From: Parelaphostrongylus tenuis
Lineage: Eukaryota > Nematoda > Chromadorea > Rhabditida > Metastrongylidae
Length of the DNA: 64,000 nt
Assembly: GCA_019055375.1 (NCBI GenBank)
Contig: JAHQIW010007315.1
Location: 171,036 to 235,035 of the forward strand
Direction: 5' to 3'
Both the position numbers and the translations under genes were made by a program. Of the stretch, positions 23,126 to 34,600 are shown piece by piece; within the stretch, counting starts at the first letter, position 1; each line of letters opens with the position of its first letter. The notes under the pieces are model-generated. The model made no database searches. It was not told the DNA's origin and saw nothing but the letters and a program-made list of their open reading frames with translations.

Positions 23126-23698
23126 AAAACTAATTCATTGAATCGACTGTTTCTAAAACCTCGTTATAAACATTCAAAATCAAATCCAAAAAAAGAATGT
23201 TTATAGCCTAAAACGAGGTTGGTACGCCAGGGCCATACATCGGTGTTTCGGAGGCTCGTCCTCCTCGTCAGTGACCCCCGCCCCACATTAAGCCCTGCAT
23301 TGTAGCAAGGAGGGAGGCGTATGTGGTAAGTGGTGATGGCATAGTGTACAATGACACTGGTCCATCACCATCGAGCCTCCGAAACACCAGTGTATGGCCC
23401 TGGCGTACCAACCTCGTTTTAGGCTAAAAACATTCTTTTTTTTGGTTTAGAAACAGTCGATTCAATGGATTAGTTTTGGTCTACCAGCCGAAACATCGAC
23501 TGATGGTGATGGACCAGTGTCATTTGTACACTATTCCATCACCACTTACCACATACGCCTCCCTCCTTGCTACAATGCAGGGCTTAATGTGGGGCGGGGG
23601 TCACTGACGAGGAGGACGAGCCTCCGAAACACCGGTGTATGGCCCTGGCGTACCAACCTCGTTTTAGGCTAAAAACATTCTTTTTTTTTGGATTTGAT
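23126..23698. mobile_element. Young three-armed foldback element
   Basis: The left arm at about 23179-23369 and the right arm at about 23505-23698 are reverse complements over roughly 190 bp with very few differences. Between them lies a third, partial copy of the arm (about 23370-23445) in the same orientation as the right arm; it includes 'cctccgaaacaccagtgtat' and 'ggccctggcgtaccaacctc'. A separate inverted pair of about 33 bp (23126-23158 and 23446-23478, containing 'gaatcgactgtttctaaaa' and its inverse) brackets the left arm and third copy. No open frame of note. Near-identity of the arms points to recent origin or gene conversion. Confidence 0.85.
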
Positions 23699-23699
23699 T

Positions 23700-25015
23700 C
23701 AAGGAGCAGTTTGACGATTTGCAACATACTATGAAAATTTATGCGGATTCTAGCTCACGAAATTGTGCCGGCTCAGCTGTTCTGTTTTTTGGAGTACAGA
23801 GGTAAGCCTAGCTGGGCCTTCCTCAGATCCTCACCGCATTAGAGCAGTTGCGATTCTTTTGAATCAGAGGGAGATTACCACCATGCGACTAGTAGCTATC
23901 AAGATAGCGGTCTCTTGATACGGTTTACTCTTATTTGGACTCCCCGAGTGGAATCACCGAACTCCTTGTCAGCTTGCCGACTCCTCCCCCCCCCCCGTAC
24001 TTGCACTCCCACGTCCTGGAACACCTCCTAGTCACGATGAGGCAGTAAATCATTTGGAGTGGAGCCTGCACACTTTCTGAAGACAGACCTTCCAAGTATT
24101 TAGGTAAGTAGTCTGAAAGTTTAAGCTTTCGAAATAGTAGAGACCTCATGAAAGCTAGTTCCAGCAACAAGTTCAACTACAAAGTTGTGGACGTGAGTAA
24201 TTCTATCCGAGTGGAGTATTATTATTGGAGAGGCGTCGAAAAAGAAGAAGCTTCCTCTGTGATGGCAGCATCCACAGTAAGCAGTGGTAGCTATTCACCA
24301 AGCTCTGACGTGTGTAACAACCGATTCAAGGAATGAATCAAAATTAGAAATGGGTGTTGGCTGGCTACTACAGAAAAAGAAAATCCATGGTCGCGCATTA
24401 CGGAAAGAAGAGATTTGATAATGAGCGAGATAAATCTGGATGGAAGGAAATCCCATATGTGGTTACGATGCACAATTTTACGTAGTGATAATTCACAAAG
24501 TTCTTCTCAGTGTTTGTATTGCATGTTTGAAATTACAATGCTAACTTTTAGCTACTATCCAGTCTCCTTTCATGGAAGTGTATGATGCGATATAAATCCA
24601 TTGGTGTGCCCAGATGTGGAAAAAACTCGGAATCAGTCGCATTTTGAACGCATAATTACCTTTTCGAGGTTTCACATTTTATCTACCACACCAACCGAGA
24701 GCTTTACTCGTATCCCAGCATCCTTGTGGTCATACAAATTGGGTTTCCAATGTCCATAACTAATGAGGTTATAACGGAGTGCATTAAAGCTCAAACGGTT
24801 ACACAGTTGATTTCACCCACATGCTAGCCAGTGGAAGAACTTAGGCTATGCCACAAATGCTCTAAAGGATCATGTCAACCGAAACAATTTCTTTCTTTAT
24901 CAACATAGTTATGAAGCCATGGATGTGAGCGGTTATACTGAAACAATCTGCCACATTTATAGAGGCAGCATAGTTGCAGTGATCATTACACGACTACTAA
25001 GGCAGATGGAGTAGA
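23700..25015. other. No firm feature; exon-like start at 24148-24195
   Basis: On + an ATG at 24148 opens MKASSSNKFNYKVVD and meets a consensus donor (GAC|GTGAGTAA) near 24192. No downstream exon was found to support it. A poly-C run of about 10 bases sits near 23986-23996. Confidence 0.25.
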
Positions 25016-25020
25016 TCTAA

Positions 25021-25320
25021 GAGCGCGTGTGGCGTAGTGGTTAAAGATGTTCTACGACACACACGTGGTCAATGGTCCATGGTTCAATCTCGCGTCAAAG
25101 GCTCACCGAGTCTTCCGACATTTCGGAATCGGTGAATCGGTGGCAGACTTTTTTGAGAGGTTAACAGCACCGACTAGATAAATCGTTAGGATATCGCGAG
25201 TCATTGATAAGGCGAGAAATGCATCCAATCAAACACATCAAAAAGTTGAAGACGGTGCATGGCGCATCTATCATAGGATTGACCAGCGCTGAGAGCTATA
25301 TTCTTCATCCTTTGAGGTAG
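25021..25320 (+). mobile_element. SINE1 copy
   Basis: Begins with GAGCGCG, the intact 5' half of the tRNA-like acceptor stem, followed by TGGCGTAGTGG (A box) and GGTTCAATCTC (B box). The body keeps 'cgcgagtcattgataa', 'aagttgaagacgg' and 'gcatggcgcatctatca' and ends near 'gagagctata'. Confidence 0.8.
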
Positions 25321-25434
25321 ATCAATTTGTGCTAAAAACACAACTTGCCTGCTTTTGATACCGTTCGAGGATCTGGATAGGATTGGGACATGATTGCCTG
25401 CATCTAATTTTGATTCGATACCGACATAACTTGA

Positions 25435-25645
25435 TTCTTTGGTGCAGCGGTAAATGACGCACCGCAAAGCATACGTGGTCGTCGGCTTTATCTCGCATCT
25501 GACTCATCAGGCCTTTGTTAGCGAATCGGTACCAGACTTGTTTGATAGGATATAAAAGTGACTCGATGAATTGCTAGGCCACCACAAGTAATTACAGATG
25601 TGAGTTCAACACTCTCCATGAAGCTTGATGAGGTCGAATGCATGT
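25435..25645 (+). mobile_element. SINE1 copy, degenerate
   Basis: About 115 bp after the previous copy and in the same orientation. Recognisable parts are 'tggtgcagcggtaaa', 'cacaccgc..gcatacgtggtc' and 'aatcggtaccagact', then 'gccaccacaagtaatta'. The B-box region is altered (GGCTTTATCTC), so internal promoter activity is doubtful. Confidence 0.6.
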
Positions 25646-26229
25646 TCGTCATTCACAATTTGAGTAACGTCAACAGCTTTGCATATTTATCATTCACCGA
25701 GCTTGTGAATGTCGAAGACGACAGAAGAAAACGCGACCAGAAAAACGAGAAGGAAATTGATAGTAGGAGGGGCCAACCCGGAAGCGCCAAGCATGTAAAT
25801 GTCGCCCTTTCTTGGGACTCATGTATTGCAACAACATGCACTTATCAGCGAATCAATTTGAATAAGTTTTTGATTGTCATTTGACATCATATCTTACCTT
25901 TTACTGACGTCGTAGATCCGCTATTTTTTTTTTCGATGAGCAGACACGAGGTTGTTATTAGCTCCTGGATATGTCAATCGCTGACGAGTCTAGATCCGTC
26001 GGAGCCTTGAAGGGTCCCTGAAGGGTCAAATTGACATGTGGTTCACTCACTCCAGCGCTTTCGGAACCCGCTAATAAAACGTATTGTATAAATGTTCAAA
26101 TGCTAGTAAACAGCTTATTTTAATTACTCAGTGTTATATATTGAAAACTGCCCAATTTATCCATAAGTGAATAATCATTGCACCCTCCAAAGATCTCTCA
26201 ACTTACATGAAGTTGATATCAAGGACTAT

Positions 26230-26560
26230 TCGATCACAATAATGACGTCTTCACTTTCCTCAGAGCCAATGCTCCGACGTGTTCGTCTTCTTTAGAGCCA
26301 GAGCTCAGAGCCTTGATTCAGTCGGACGATCCAGTCGTCAATCCTTGGAGTCCTTCGTAGTCGTATAGAGCCAAATCTTCTTCAGTGGAGCGCGGCTCGA
26401 ATAAGAATCTCACCAGACAAGGCATCTTTTATACGTATGGTTGTTGCCTATCCTTCTGATAATGATAACATTTTGTTTTGATATACTCGGATCGTCGGCT
26501 CTGAGAAAGACGAACACGTTGAAAAGTTAGCCGAATGAACCTTATCACCAAACTCGTGTA
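26230..26560. repeat. Imperfect foldback repeat
   Basis: 'cctcagagccaatgctccga' and 'cgtgttcgtcttctttagag' near 26258-26298 are partly inverted near 26488-26512 ('gtcggctctgagaaagacga', then 'acacgtt'). The arms are short and diverged. The 25650-26230 flank has no gene. Confidence 0.45.
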
Positions 26561-26684
26561 AACTGAGAAATCTTCACAGAATAGATTGCCTGTTTACGCC
26601 GGGGCAGAATATTTGTCGGTTTCTAAGAAAAGTAGTTGGAGGAACATGTTTGTTGCCCACAACAATAAGAATAAACATTTGAAT

Positions 26685-27440
26685 TAGGTATGCATCCATT
26701 CACACGATTACAGGACTCACTGAAGTTATGCGAGACTACAAAAACTGCTCTGTCTCACTTTCATCGATTTGAAGCAAGCCTTTGATTCAGTGATAACAAA
26801 TGGGGTCATAAATAATCTGGACAGCCAGGCGTCCCAATTAAGTATATAACGTATCACCTGTATCACCTGTCGTCCCGTTGATCGTCGAGTGACTCGAGCG
26901 GGTACCAGCAACTCTTCCATTTTTCCCTATCGCGTGCAAGAGTAGCCCAGTGGGTCCTCCTCGTTCTAGGAATTCGCTAAGCATCATATCTTTCTTCCAT
27001 CGCTTTCGTGAAGAAATCGGATCAGCGGGTCAGTGGTCTTCCTTTAGAGCGCTTGACGTCCCGAGGAATCCAGTATATAACGTATTAACGTATAAACGTG
27101 TCGCGTGTATAAACATGTATAAACATAAACGTGACCAAATGTCGCCACTCTATAACCATATTACTATGACGTAAAAGAGGGGTTCGACAATGTGATACAA
27201 TCTCGCCAAAATTGCCACCCTCCAGAGCTTCATGAGAACACTAGAATAGGACGCTATGGAAGTAAAAATGACGGTCAACAATTAAACCATCTCCTCTTCG
27301 CTATCGTTATCGTCCTTATATCCAAGCATCAGCAAGGTGGATCGAATGTTGACGGATTTCGATAACGTGGGAAGATTGATCTCCGGCTAAATCTGAGTGT
27401 AGTGTCTAGGACCACCTCGGTGAAGATGAAACACGGGTTC
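26685..27440 (+). pseudogene. RTE reverse transcriptase relic, interrupted by a later insertion
   Basis: The + strand from 26685 to 26840 resembles the RT segment starting 'IHTITGLTEV' and running through 'FIDLKQAFDSV', as in the 20195-21440 copy. The homology resumes after 27085 with KRGVRQCDTIS-type sequence and continues, degenerately, past the position of the catalytic FADD. Between 26855 and 27071 it is split by a reversed RTE 3' fragment. Many stops and shifts make it a dead copy. Confidence 0.65.
26841..27085 (-). mobile_element. 5'-truncated RTE 3' end with perfect 14-bp target-site duplications
   Basis: The insert (26855-27071, about 217 bp, minus strand) encodes the extreme C-terminus of RTE ORF2 and a short 3' tail with a GGTGATACA-type repeat. 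It is flanked by identical 14-bp copies of agtatataacgtat at 26841-26854 and 27072-27085. Severe 5' truncation and a target-site duplication are typical of target-primed reverse transcription. It lies inside an older RTE relic. Confidence 0.85.
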
Positions 27441-28062
27441 AACCCGCCCGAGGTTGGAAGTATGCGCATAATTCAGGGAAATGGAAGCAAAATCAATGCT
27501 GACTGTGCAATTCATCCTCTTAAGAAGGAATTAAGAAGCACGGAGAGATCTTATGAACCACAAATTGTTTCTAAGGCCTCAGTTAAAATTGAACTAAGAG
27601 GAAAACATGGTCAATAAAGGATGAAAAGGATGAATAACAGATGAATAAAGAACCAATAGATAATGTGGAATACTAGGAATGCATTTCTGCACTAAGAATG
27701 TTTTTTACAGGGGAGATGAAAGGCCGGAAGTAGTTTATGATACTTTCAAGGTCTAGTTTTCGAAAGAAGGTTCAAGTTTCAACGCAACCTAAGCTGCTTA
27801 TCCTGGTTTTTCATGTCGACCTCAATATTTTATGTTTCTTGGAATGCTGGAGAGCAAGATTTCCACACTATATAAAGCAGTCTCATAAGACGGATGGTTT
27901 ATTGCTGGCAATAGCACTTTACAGTTGTATGTGTCTCTCATTTACGAAGAATAGGGCGAAAACAGAATTCTCGCTTAACTGGAACTTGTCGCCAAAAGAT
28001 TTCTCTCATTGGTGCTTTAAGGTAGCCAGGCAAAGTTTCTCGCTGATATTCGCCACAATTAG

Positions 28063-28308
28063 ATGTTGCTCCTTATAAAACTCGGTGAAGTTCTTCAAAT
28101 TACACATGAGCCTTCCAAGATCTTGGCAGTCCCTAAGATTGTTCGCAGTGATCCACTCTACTCGATCCGCCTTGATGCGACAACTGCAAAGCTGGAAGTC
28201 TCAGACGCACACAACTCAAATCATGATGGTTCAGACAAAGGCGATACCGTCGAAACGCTAGCCATAACAATGAAGAATTTTAGAATCTTCGGGTCAGCTC
28301 GTCAATAA
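28063..28308 (+). CDS. Coding-like ORF, unrecognised
   Basis: The + frame reads a balanced sequence (EVLQITHEPSKILAVPKIV, RSDPLYSIRLDATTAKLEVS) ending at TAA 28306-28308. No domain was recognised and no splice sites fix its ends. The upstream frame 27737-28078 overlaps it and is less convincing. It could be an exon or a fragment of a mobile-element ORF. Confidence 0.2.
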   Translation: MLLLIKLGEVLQITHEPSKILAVPKIVRSDPLYSIRLDATTAKLEVSDAHNSNHDGSDKGDTVETLAITMKNFRIFGSARQ

Positions 28309-28619
28309 ACGCGGAATTTTGGTTCTTCCTGAGCCTGTAGACTCTTGTCGAGATTTTGGAATTGAAATTTCAAGCTCCTCAACCTAAATGATCCTAACAT
28401 GAGGCCCAATTCACTGTAACGCGTCAAAGTGGACATTCATGAACATCGTCTAGTCGGACGAGATGGTAAATGGAGTTTCTCATCAACACTTTTTATTACA
28501 AAAAAAGAATGATTTAAGCTCAAAAATAGCTTTTTATTACATTAAGGAAAAAAGCCCCTAACACCCGCTTGAAATTTCAAAGTGTTTACATAAATATAAT
28601 TGAAAACGACAGTAATTAT

Positions 28620-29095
28620 TCCTCAAAAAGGCCATCATTATCCGTGATCGCCTGCCAACGACCTGGAAGCTTCCAGATCTGCTCGAAATTGCCATTCCTT
28701 TAAATTCGAATCAAAAACTTCCAACATGCCTCTTCAATTTGATCAAATGTCTCGAATCAACATCCACGCAGAAAATGTTCCATTGCGCCTGGGTGCGGCA
28801 AGATCTCGACTCCCTCCAATCCATTAAATTAGTCTTCTTTGCGGTGCGGCGTATGGCATTATTTTGCTGTCGGGTACTTTTCCTTCGACGCATCGTAGAC
28901 TTGATCCAGCTGCCGCAGTAGAGTACGGCATTGATGGCGTTACCATTCGGAACAAGTTCAAATTGCATGACACTTTCAAAACTTCACCAATGCAGAACAC
29001 ATGACGTTTATGCCAAACGGATTTTGACGTGCAACTGATGGCGGAGCTTGACCCTTCAGAACCCAACGTTTGGCCCGATCGTGATTCACCAGGTA
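28620..29095 (-). pseudogene. mariner-type transposase remnant
   Basis: Minus-strand frames give RAKRWVLKGQAPPSVARQNP, then FGIKVMCSAL, then VMQFELVPNGNAINAVLYCG, with the frameshifted end LPGRWQAITDNDGLFEE followed by a stop near 28620. These match, in order, the middle and C-terminal blocks of mariner transposases ('GxKVMxxxWW', 'xxFELLPxGxxxNxxxYxxQL', 'KLPxRWQxVIDNxGxYF'). Several frameshifts separate the blocks. The sequence differs clearly from the mariner relic at 15590-16010, so two subfamilies are present. Confidence 0.8.
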
Positions 29096-29104
29096 GGATT
29101 TTTT

Positions 29105-29810
29105 TATAGGAATCGCCGCATCACCTGTTATTCCTTTGATCGTCGAGTGACTCGAACGGGCATCAACAACACTTCCATTTTCCCTGTCCCGTGCAAGAGT
29201 AGCTCAATGTGCCCTCCTTCTCTAGGAATCGCTGAGCATCATATCTTTCTTCCAGTCTTTTCGTGAAGAAGTCGGATCATCGGTTTACTGGTCTTCCCGT
29301 AGAGCGCTTGACGTCCCGAGAAATCTAGTCGGTAACGGCTCTCGCTCATCGGTTGTCGTTGAAGCGCATCACGTGTCCGGCCCACCTTATTTTCGATATC
29401 CTGGCGTGTAGAACGGCGTCTCTGATTTTCGATCGTTGACGTAGGTCGGAACTTCGGATCCTTTCTCTCATTTGCGAGATACGGGATACTCCTAGCATCG
29501 ACCTTTCGATTGCGCGTTCAATGACGCCAAGTGATCCTTCACCCTGCTTACGTATCGACCAGGTTTCTGCTGCATACGTTAGGGCAGAGGTAATCGTCGA
29601 GTCGAAAACGTGGGCACGAAGCCGGATGTTCTTTGTGCTGTTCACTACATCCTCGGTGCTCTCAGACGTTCCCCAAGCTGCTCGTTTCCTCCTGCTCAAC
29701 TCTGGAGCTAGGTCGTTCATCATGTTGATTTCATGACATAGACGGACGTAACTGTAGCATTCGGAGATGTTCGTTTCGCTGAGAGTGAGTGGGGCATTTT
29801 ATGGGGGATA
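29105..29810 (-). pseudogene. RTE retrotransposon, C-terminal ORF2 region and 3' end
   Basis: An intact 125-codon frame (29723-29346) begins MMNDLAPELSRRKRAAWGTS and ends KIRWAGHVMRFNDNR, which is the conserved region downstream of the RT domain in hookworm RTE elements. Upstream, 29810-29725 spells SETNISECYSYVRLCHEINM. Downstream, to 29105, frames with one or two stops carry SRDVKRSTGRPVNR and DFFTKRLEERYDAQRFLE. The 5' part of the element is missing. This is the best-preserved RTE protein segment here, though stops show it is inactive. Confidence 0.85.
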
Positions 29811-30189
29811 TTCTCATGAATCTGCAACAAACAACTTTGTGTGAGGCAAACATAGCATCTCAATAATTCACGGATGTTAAGGAACTTTTTCCTCAATCTA
29901 CTAGCAAAGTGCTAGTGAGTCGGATTTTTGCTGTGAAGAGTAAAAATCACGACCTACGCTTTCTCCAGGCTTTTAGTTTACATTTACGCTGATTTGACAA
30001 TAAGCTAATTTATCGCATTGAAGCCAAAAATTCGATGGACTGTCGAATCATCTACATGAGATTACGGTACCAATAAATTCGATTCCACTAGTGAATGTAT
30101 ATCGTGGAGTTTCGACAGGACAATCATTTATCGTGTTGTGACGCTTAAAATAACACAATAATCAGCATTTTATTCCAACACACGATCTC

Positions 30190-30505
30190 TTATCATTGTG
30201 GCGGATCGCAGCACTTCCGGCATTCGATCCGTTTCCTCGCATTTGACGCCTACACAAAAGTCTACCAACGCTTCACGCTTCTCCGGGCTGCTGCTTCAGC
30301 ATTTCGTCTTCAGTATGAATGTCCTAGCATGCTGGTTGAGACGCTTCTCCTTGTCATTTTCAAGCTAGCCGGGCTCAAGCATTCCCTAGAGTGTTCCTTG
30401 ATAAATGGGGGAAGAGTGTTGAGGGGGATCGAACCAGTACCTTGCTTCCTGACTCACTGAATCGCTATCCAAAGCACTACATCGCCCCCACAGTCGACAC
30501 TACCT
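30190..30505 (-). mobile_element. tRNA-derived SINE, second family (SINE2)
   Basis: Read on the minus strand, the 5' end (about 30490) starts GGGGGCGATGTAGTGCTTTG and carries a textbook B box, GGTTCGATCCC, about 50 bp later. The GGGGG start pairs with CCCCC after the B box, like a tRNA acceptor stem. The body continues with 'gcaaggtactgg' and ends with a 'cggcattcgatccg' segment read in reverse. Related copies, same orientation, are at 36490-36815, 44720-44850 (partial), 45240-45500 and 63930-64000 (cut by the window end). Confidence 0.65.
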
Positions 30506-30800
30506 CTACTGCGTGAACGATTAACCCAGCGTCTCCATCACCATCTTAACAAGGCGTGACGTCATCCCTGATTGAGAGGGTGGAGCGAACTGTCGGACGA
30601 GTTGTCATCTCTCTTGTCATTGGTCCACGCTATTGTGTACTTTGTCCTAGGTGTACCTTGACCCTTCCGCCTCCCGTCGCCCCTTGTGCCTTTGTGATTG
30701 TAGTACTTGCTTCGTTGTTCTGTTTGTGCTGCGATTCATCCTACATTTTCAGGGATTGTCACCTTCCTTAGCGATCCTCAAGTGAGCTCCAATTTTTTTC

Positions 30801-31535
30801 GTTTCGAGTGTTTTCTTAGGACCACTGCTCAAATTTCAATATGCCTGGCAATCATTTTTGAGCCAGGCATGTCACTGGTCTATCAAAGAGGGCTCACTTA
30901 TAGAGCCCGATACACGTGTTTCGATCTTGCTATCTCGTCAGTCGGGCAGTTACCCTTTCTCGTCTTTTGCTAATCTCTGTGGGAGCTCCAGTCCCCATAC
31001 TAAGAGTTGGCGACGACAAACGTTTTACCTTCTATGTCCAGTGGAAATCTCACCAAACACAGAGTGTTGTACACTCGATTGCTCTTGGCTAGTATATTTG
31101 ATATATCATATATCAATATCAATATATCCAATATATAGCAAGATCGAAACACGTGTATCGGGCTCTATCAGTCAGCCCTCTTTGATAGACCATTGACATG
31201 CGTGGCTCAAATAATGATTACCAGGCATATTGAACTTTGAACGGTGGTCTCAAGAAAACACTCCAAAGGAAAGATATGATATATTGAATATACTAGCCAA
31301 GAGCAATCGAGTGCTTAACACTCTATGTTCTGTGAGAATTTCACTGGACATAGAGTGTAAACGTTGTCGTCGCTAACTTTCAGTGTGGGGCACATGATTG
31401 GCAAAAGACGAGAATGGGTAACTGCCTGATTGACGAGATTGCAAGATCGAAACACGTGTATCGGGCTTTATAAGCCAACCCTCTTTGATAGACCACTGAC
31501 ATGCGTGGCTCAAATAATGATTACCAGGCATATTG
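30801..31535. mobile_element. Palindromic MITE (family M1) with internal rearrangement, just upstream of HADHB
   Basis: The left half begins gtttcgagtgttttcttagg and carries 'agcccgatacacgtgtttcg' near 30905. The right half shows the same motifs inverted ('cgaaacacgtgtatcgggct' near 31449, again near 31146). An extra partial arm (31138-31265) sits in the centre. Arm motifs 'gatagaccactgacatg' and 'aataatgattaccaggca' close the element at about 31535. The outermost right-hand terminus found in other copies is missing. Other copies: 33058-33590, 46425-46715, 49730-49990, 50405-50767 and 56541-56845. Confidence 0.8.
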
Positions 31536-31603
31536 GGCTCCGATTCGTTAGTCTTCAAGTATTTAGCCTAAAACACGCTATTTTGAATTCTGATCTTCTA
31601 GAC
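31536..31603 (+). promoter_or_regulatory. Putative trans-splice acceptor and minimal 5' region of HADHB
   Basis: Only 68 bp separate the end of the MITE from the HADHB start codon. TTCTAG at 31596-31601 is followed by AC and then ATG (31604). This is the arrangement expected for spliced-leader trans-splicing in nematodes: acceptor AG within a few bases of the initiator. No TATA box or other core element is evident. The promoter must lie in this stretch or in the MITE. The role is inferred from position and motif only. Confidence 0.5.
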
Positions 31604-34600
31604 ATGCAGCGGTTGAACACATCTTTCCGGCCGCTTCGTCGTTTTGCTACGGCAGCAGCAGCAGCAGCATCGACCAAAAAACCATCTCGTATAGGACCGA
31701 ATATAGTGCTCGTCGATGCTGTCAGGTTAGTGTCTCATATCACTGACTATTCGGTGTTTTTTATCGTTATCGACCGCTAACTGTTTACTAGGACCCCATT
31801 CGTTATGTCTGGAACGGTATTCAAGGATCTCTGGGCAGTGGACTTACAGAGAGAAGCTCTCAAAGGTATAGTTCATTCAATTGCTTGCTGCTGGTGTTAT
31901 GAAGCTATTTTGTGGGACAAAGCTCATATGGCGCAGTGGTTAAAGGTGCTGTACGAGACACACCTGGTCGATGGTTCGATCACGCGCTCAAAGCCCGCCA
32001 AGCCTTCCATCTCTCCGGAGTCAATGTATTGGTAACCGGCTTGTCTGGGAGGGCAGAAGCACCGGCTTGATACGCCTGCAGGCCACAAGAGTCAGTTCAG
32101 AGGCCAGATATACTTTTCAGTCACCTCCGACGATGCGGGGATGAAGTCATGGCGCATCCTTCAGGGATTGATCAATGCTGAGAGCTTTATCCCTTTCTTT
32201 CAAGAGACATTGTTCATAGTTCGCTATCATGATCCCACGGGCTACTTCTTTTTAGTGGCTCATTGATTTCTTTCAGCCCTCATTGCTCGTACGAAGATTC
32301 CATACAAAGATGTCGATCATGTCATATGTGGCACGGTAATTCAGGAGTGCAAAACAAGTAATGTCGCTAGAGAAGCTGCTCTTGAAGCCGGATTTCCTGA
32401 TAAAGTTCGTGGTAATTCCTAAGAATTCTATTTTACCGCTTCAATAGTGGTGTTATGATGCCACCTATGCGTAATCATAAATATGGAGTGATATCCAAAA
32501 CTTTGAATCTCGGACGAGGGTTGAACGCGCCTCTCATCCTTTCCGGGGGTCGTGCTAATTACCTGCACTACCGTAGCCCGTGTTCTGCCACTACTTTGTG
32601 TTACAGGGCATCGACTCCGTCACCAGACTACCGTCAGCAAGTTTGATTTGGGATACATATTGAAGTTAAACCCACTTGAGCTGACAGCTATTCGGTATGA
32701 ATAGATTTAGGAATGCTTTCTATTTTACCCCGAAAAAATGGGGGGCGCTGGTTCAACTCCCGTCCGAATCAATGTTTTAGGTATCACTCGAATTTCTTGG
32801 ATATAAACTTCGCAATTTCATGGTAGTAGTGAACATGATCTAGTGGGGTTCATTTAATGTACGTAGCCTTTTCTTTCTTTCTATCTATCTTTCTTCTTTT
32901 TTCTTTTCAACCTAGGTCTTCTAGGTTCATTCATCAGACTGTTAGAGTTACTTTTAGAAGACCTACATTCTGAATTACAATTATCATTTGCAGGCTGTAG
33001 TGAAGGTACTCTTAGATTAGGGAGTAGCAAGTGAATGATATTTGTTTTATACCACTTGTTTTGAGTGTTTTATTAATACCACGCTTAAATTCCAATATGT
33101 CTCATAATTGTTATTTGAGCCGACATGTCATGTGGTCTATATGGGCTCTTGTACAGCCCGATACACGTGTTTCAACCTCACAGTCTCGTCAGTCGGGCAG
33201 GCCCTTCGCTTTAGCCGATCCTCTCGGGGGCTCCCACATCCCCAAATAAAGAGATAGGCGATGACGAACGATTCACACAATCGCCGTCAAGTGAAAAATC
33301 ACAAGATCGGCAGTTTTCGACAGTATAACATCTCAGGAATACCAGCCAATATTGATCGAGTGTCCAAAAGTGTCGATCTTGTGATTTTTCACTTGACAGC
33401 GATTATGTAAATCGTTCGTCATCGCCTATCTTTTCATAGGGGGATGTAGGAGTCCCGAGAGGATTGGCTCAAGAAGAAGGGCCTGCCCGACTGACGAGAC
33501 TGCAAGGCCGAAACACGTGTATCGGGCTGTACAAGAGCCCATCAACAGACCACATGACATGTTGGCTCAAATTATAGTTATGAGATATTTGTTTTGCTTT
33601 TGCGCTTGTGAATTTTCTCGTTGTCGTTTATTCTGCAAGCTTCTTTTGAACTAAAAGAAAACCCGCGGGGGTGCCGTGACCGAGTGCTTTTGATGCTCGT
33701 CGCGGCGCGTGTCAGGCGACCCTCGTCTCTCATCACTCTCCGAGAGTCAACAACGAACGTACTATGGAACGCCTCAGCCGGGTTTTCCTCATGATTGCAA
33801 GGAGGGCATGCTCCACCAGTTATTCTACGTCGTTCAAGAAGAACAAGAAAAACGAATTGAATGCTAGAAGTAGTGGGATCCGCATAGTGGAATGTGATGA
33901 CGAGTTGTGTAAATAAATGAAAATAATAGTTCAAAAAAACAGGTAGACATTCAGTGGTGCTAATTTTTTCATACAGATTCCAGCTCATACTGTTACGCTG
34001 GCATGTATTTCGGCGAATGTAGCCATAACAACTGGAATGGGAATGTTAGCCACTGGAAACGCGAAAGCAGTCATTGCTGGTGGCGTCGAGCTCCTCTCTG
34101 ATGTCCCGATCAGATATAATCGAAAGGTATGTGATGCGTTCATAATGTTCCAGATAGGTCTGTGACGGGAACGTTTTGGTCTTGCAACCTTTTGGGAACG
34201 GTGTGCACTCCGTTGGATACACACATACTCTTTTGAATTCTCCGGATAGAGCTTTTTCATTAGGCATTTGGTAGTCATTAGGTCGTTTGAGAAACGAAGA
34301 CTTCAATGCTGTGCTTGTTCCCTGAATAGGCACTCTTTGGGTGACTGTAGCAGCAAAGAGAAAAGTATGTCTCACTTTTTGTTTGCGTTTTATGCTCGAT
34401 TGGCATTGTGCTTGGCCTTCTACGAAGTATCTAGCATTCATTATAGACCTTGTTAAATCTGAAACTAGGTTTGATTTTCAGTGGGATCTTCATAAAGTGC
34501 TGCAGGAATGAAGAGAAGTCTACGTTTCACCCTCGAGTCAGACTTGCGTGTAGGAAGTCTGTATGCGCTGATAACATGGGCGAGTATATGGAAGATATGG

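Noticed and set aside
30858..31196. 112-codon + ORF and similar frames at 31373-31558 and 31430-31780
   Set aside because: They fall in the M1 palindrome; matching frames appear in the inverse arm, and the last overlaps the true HADHB first exon in another reading.
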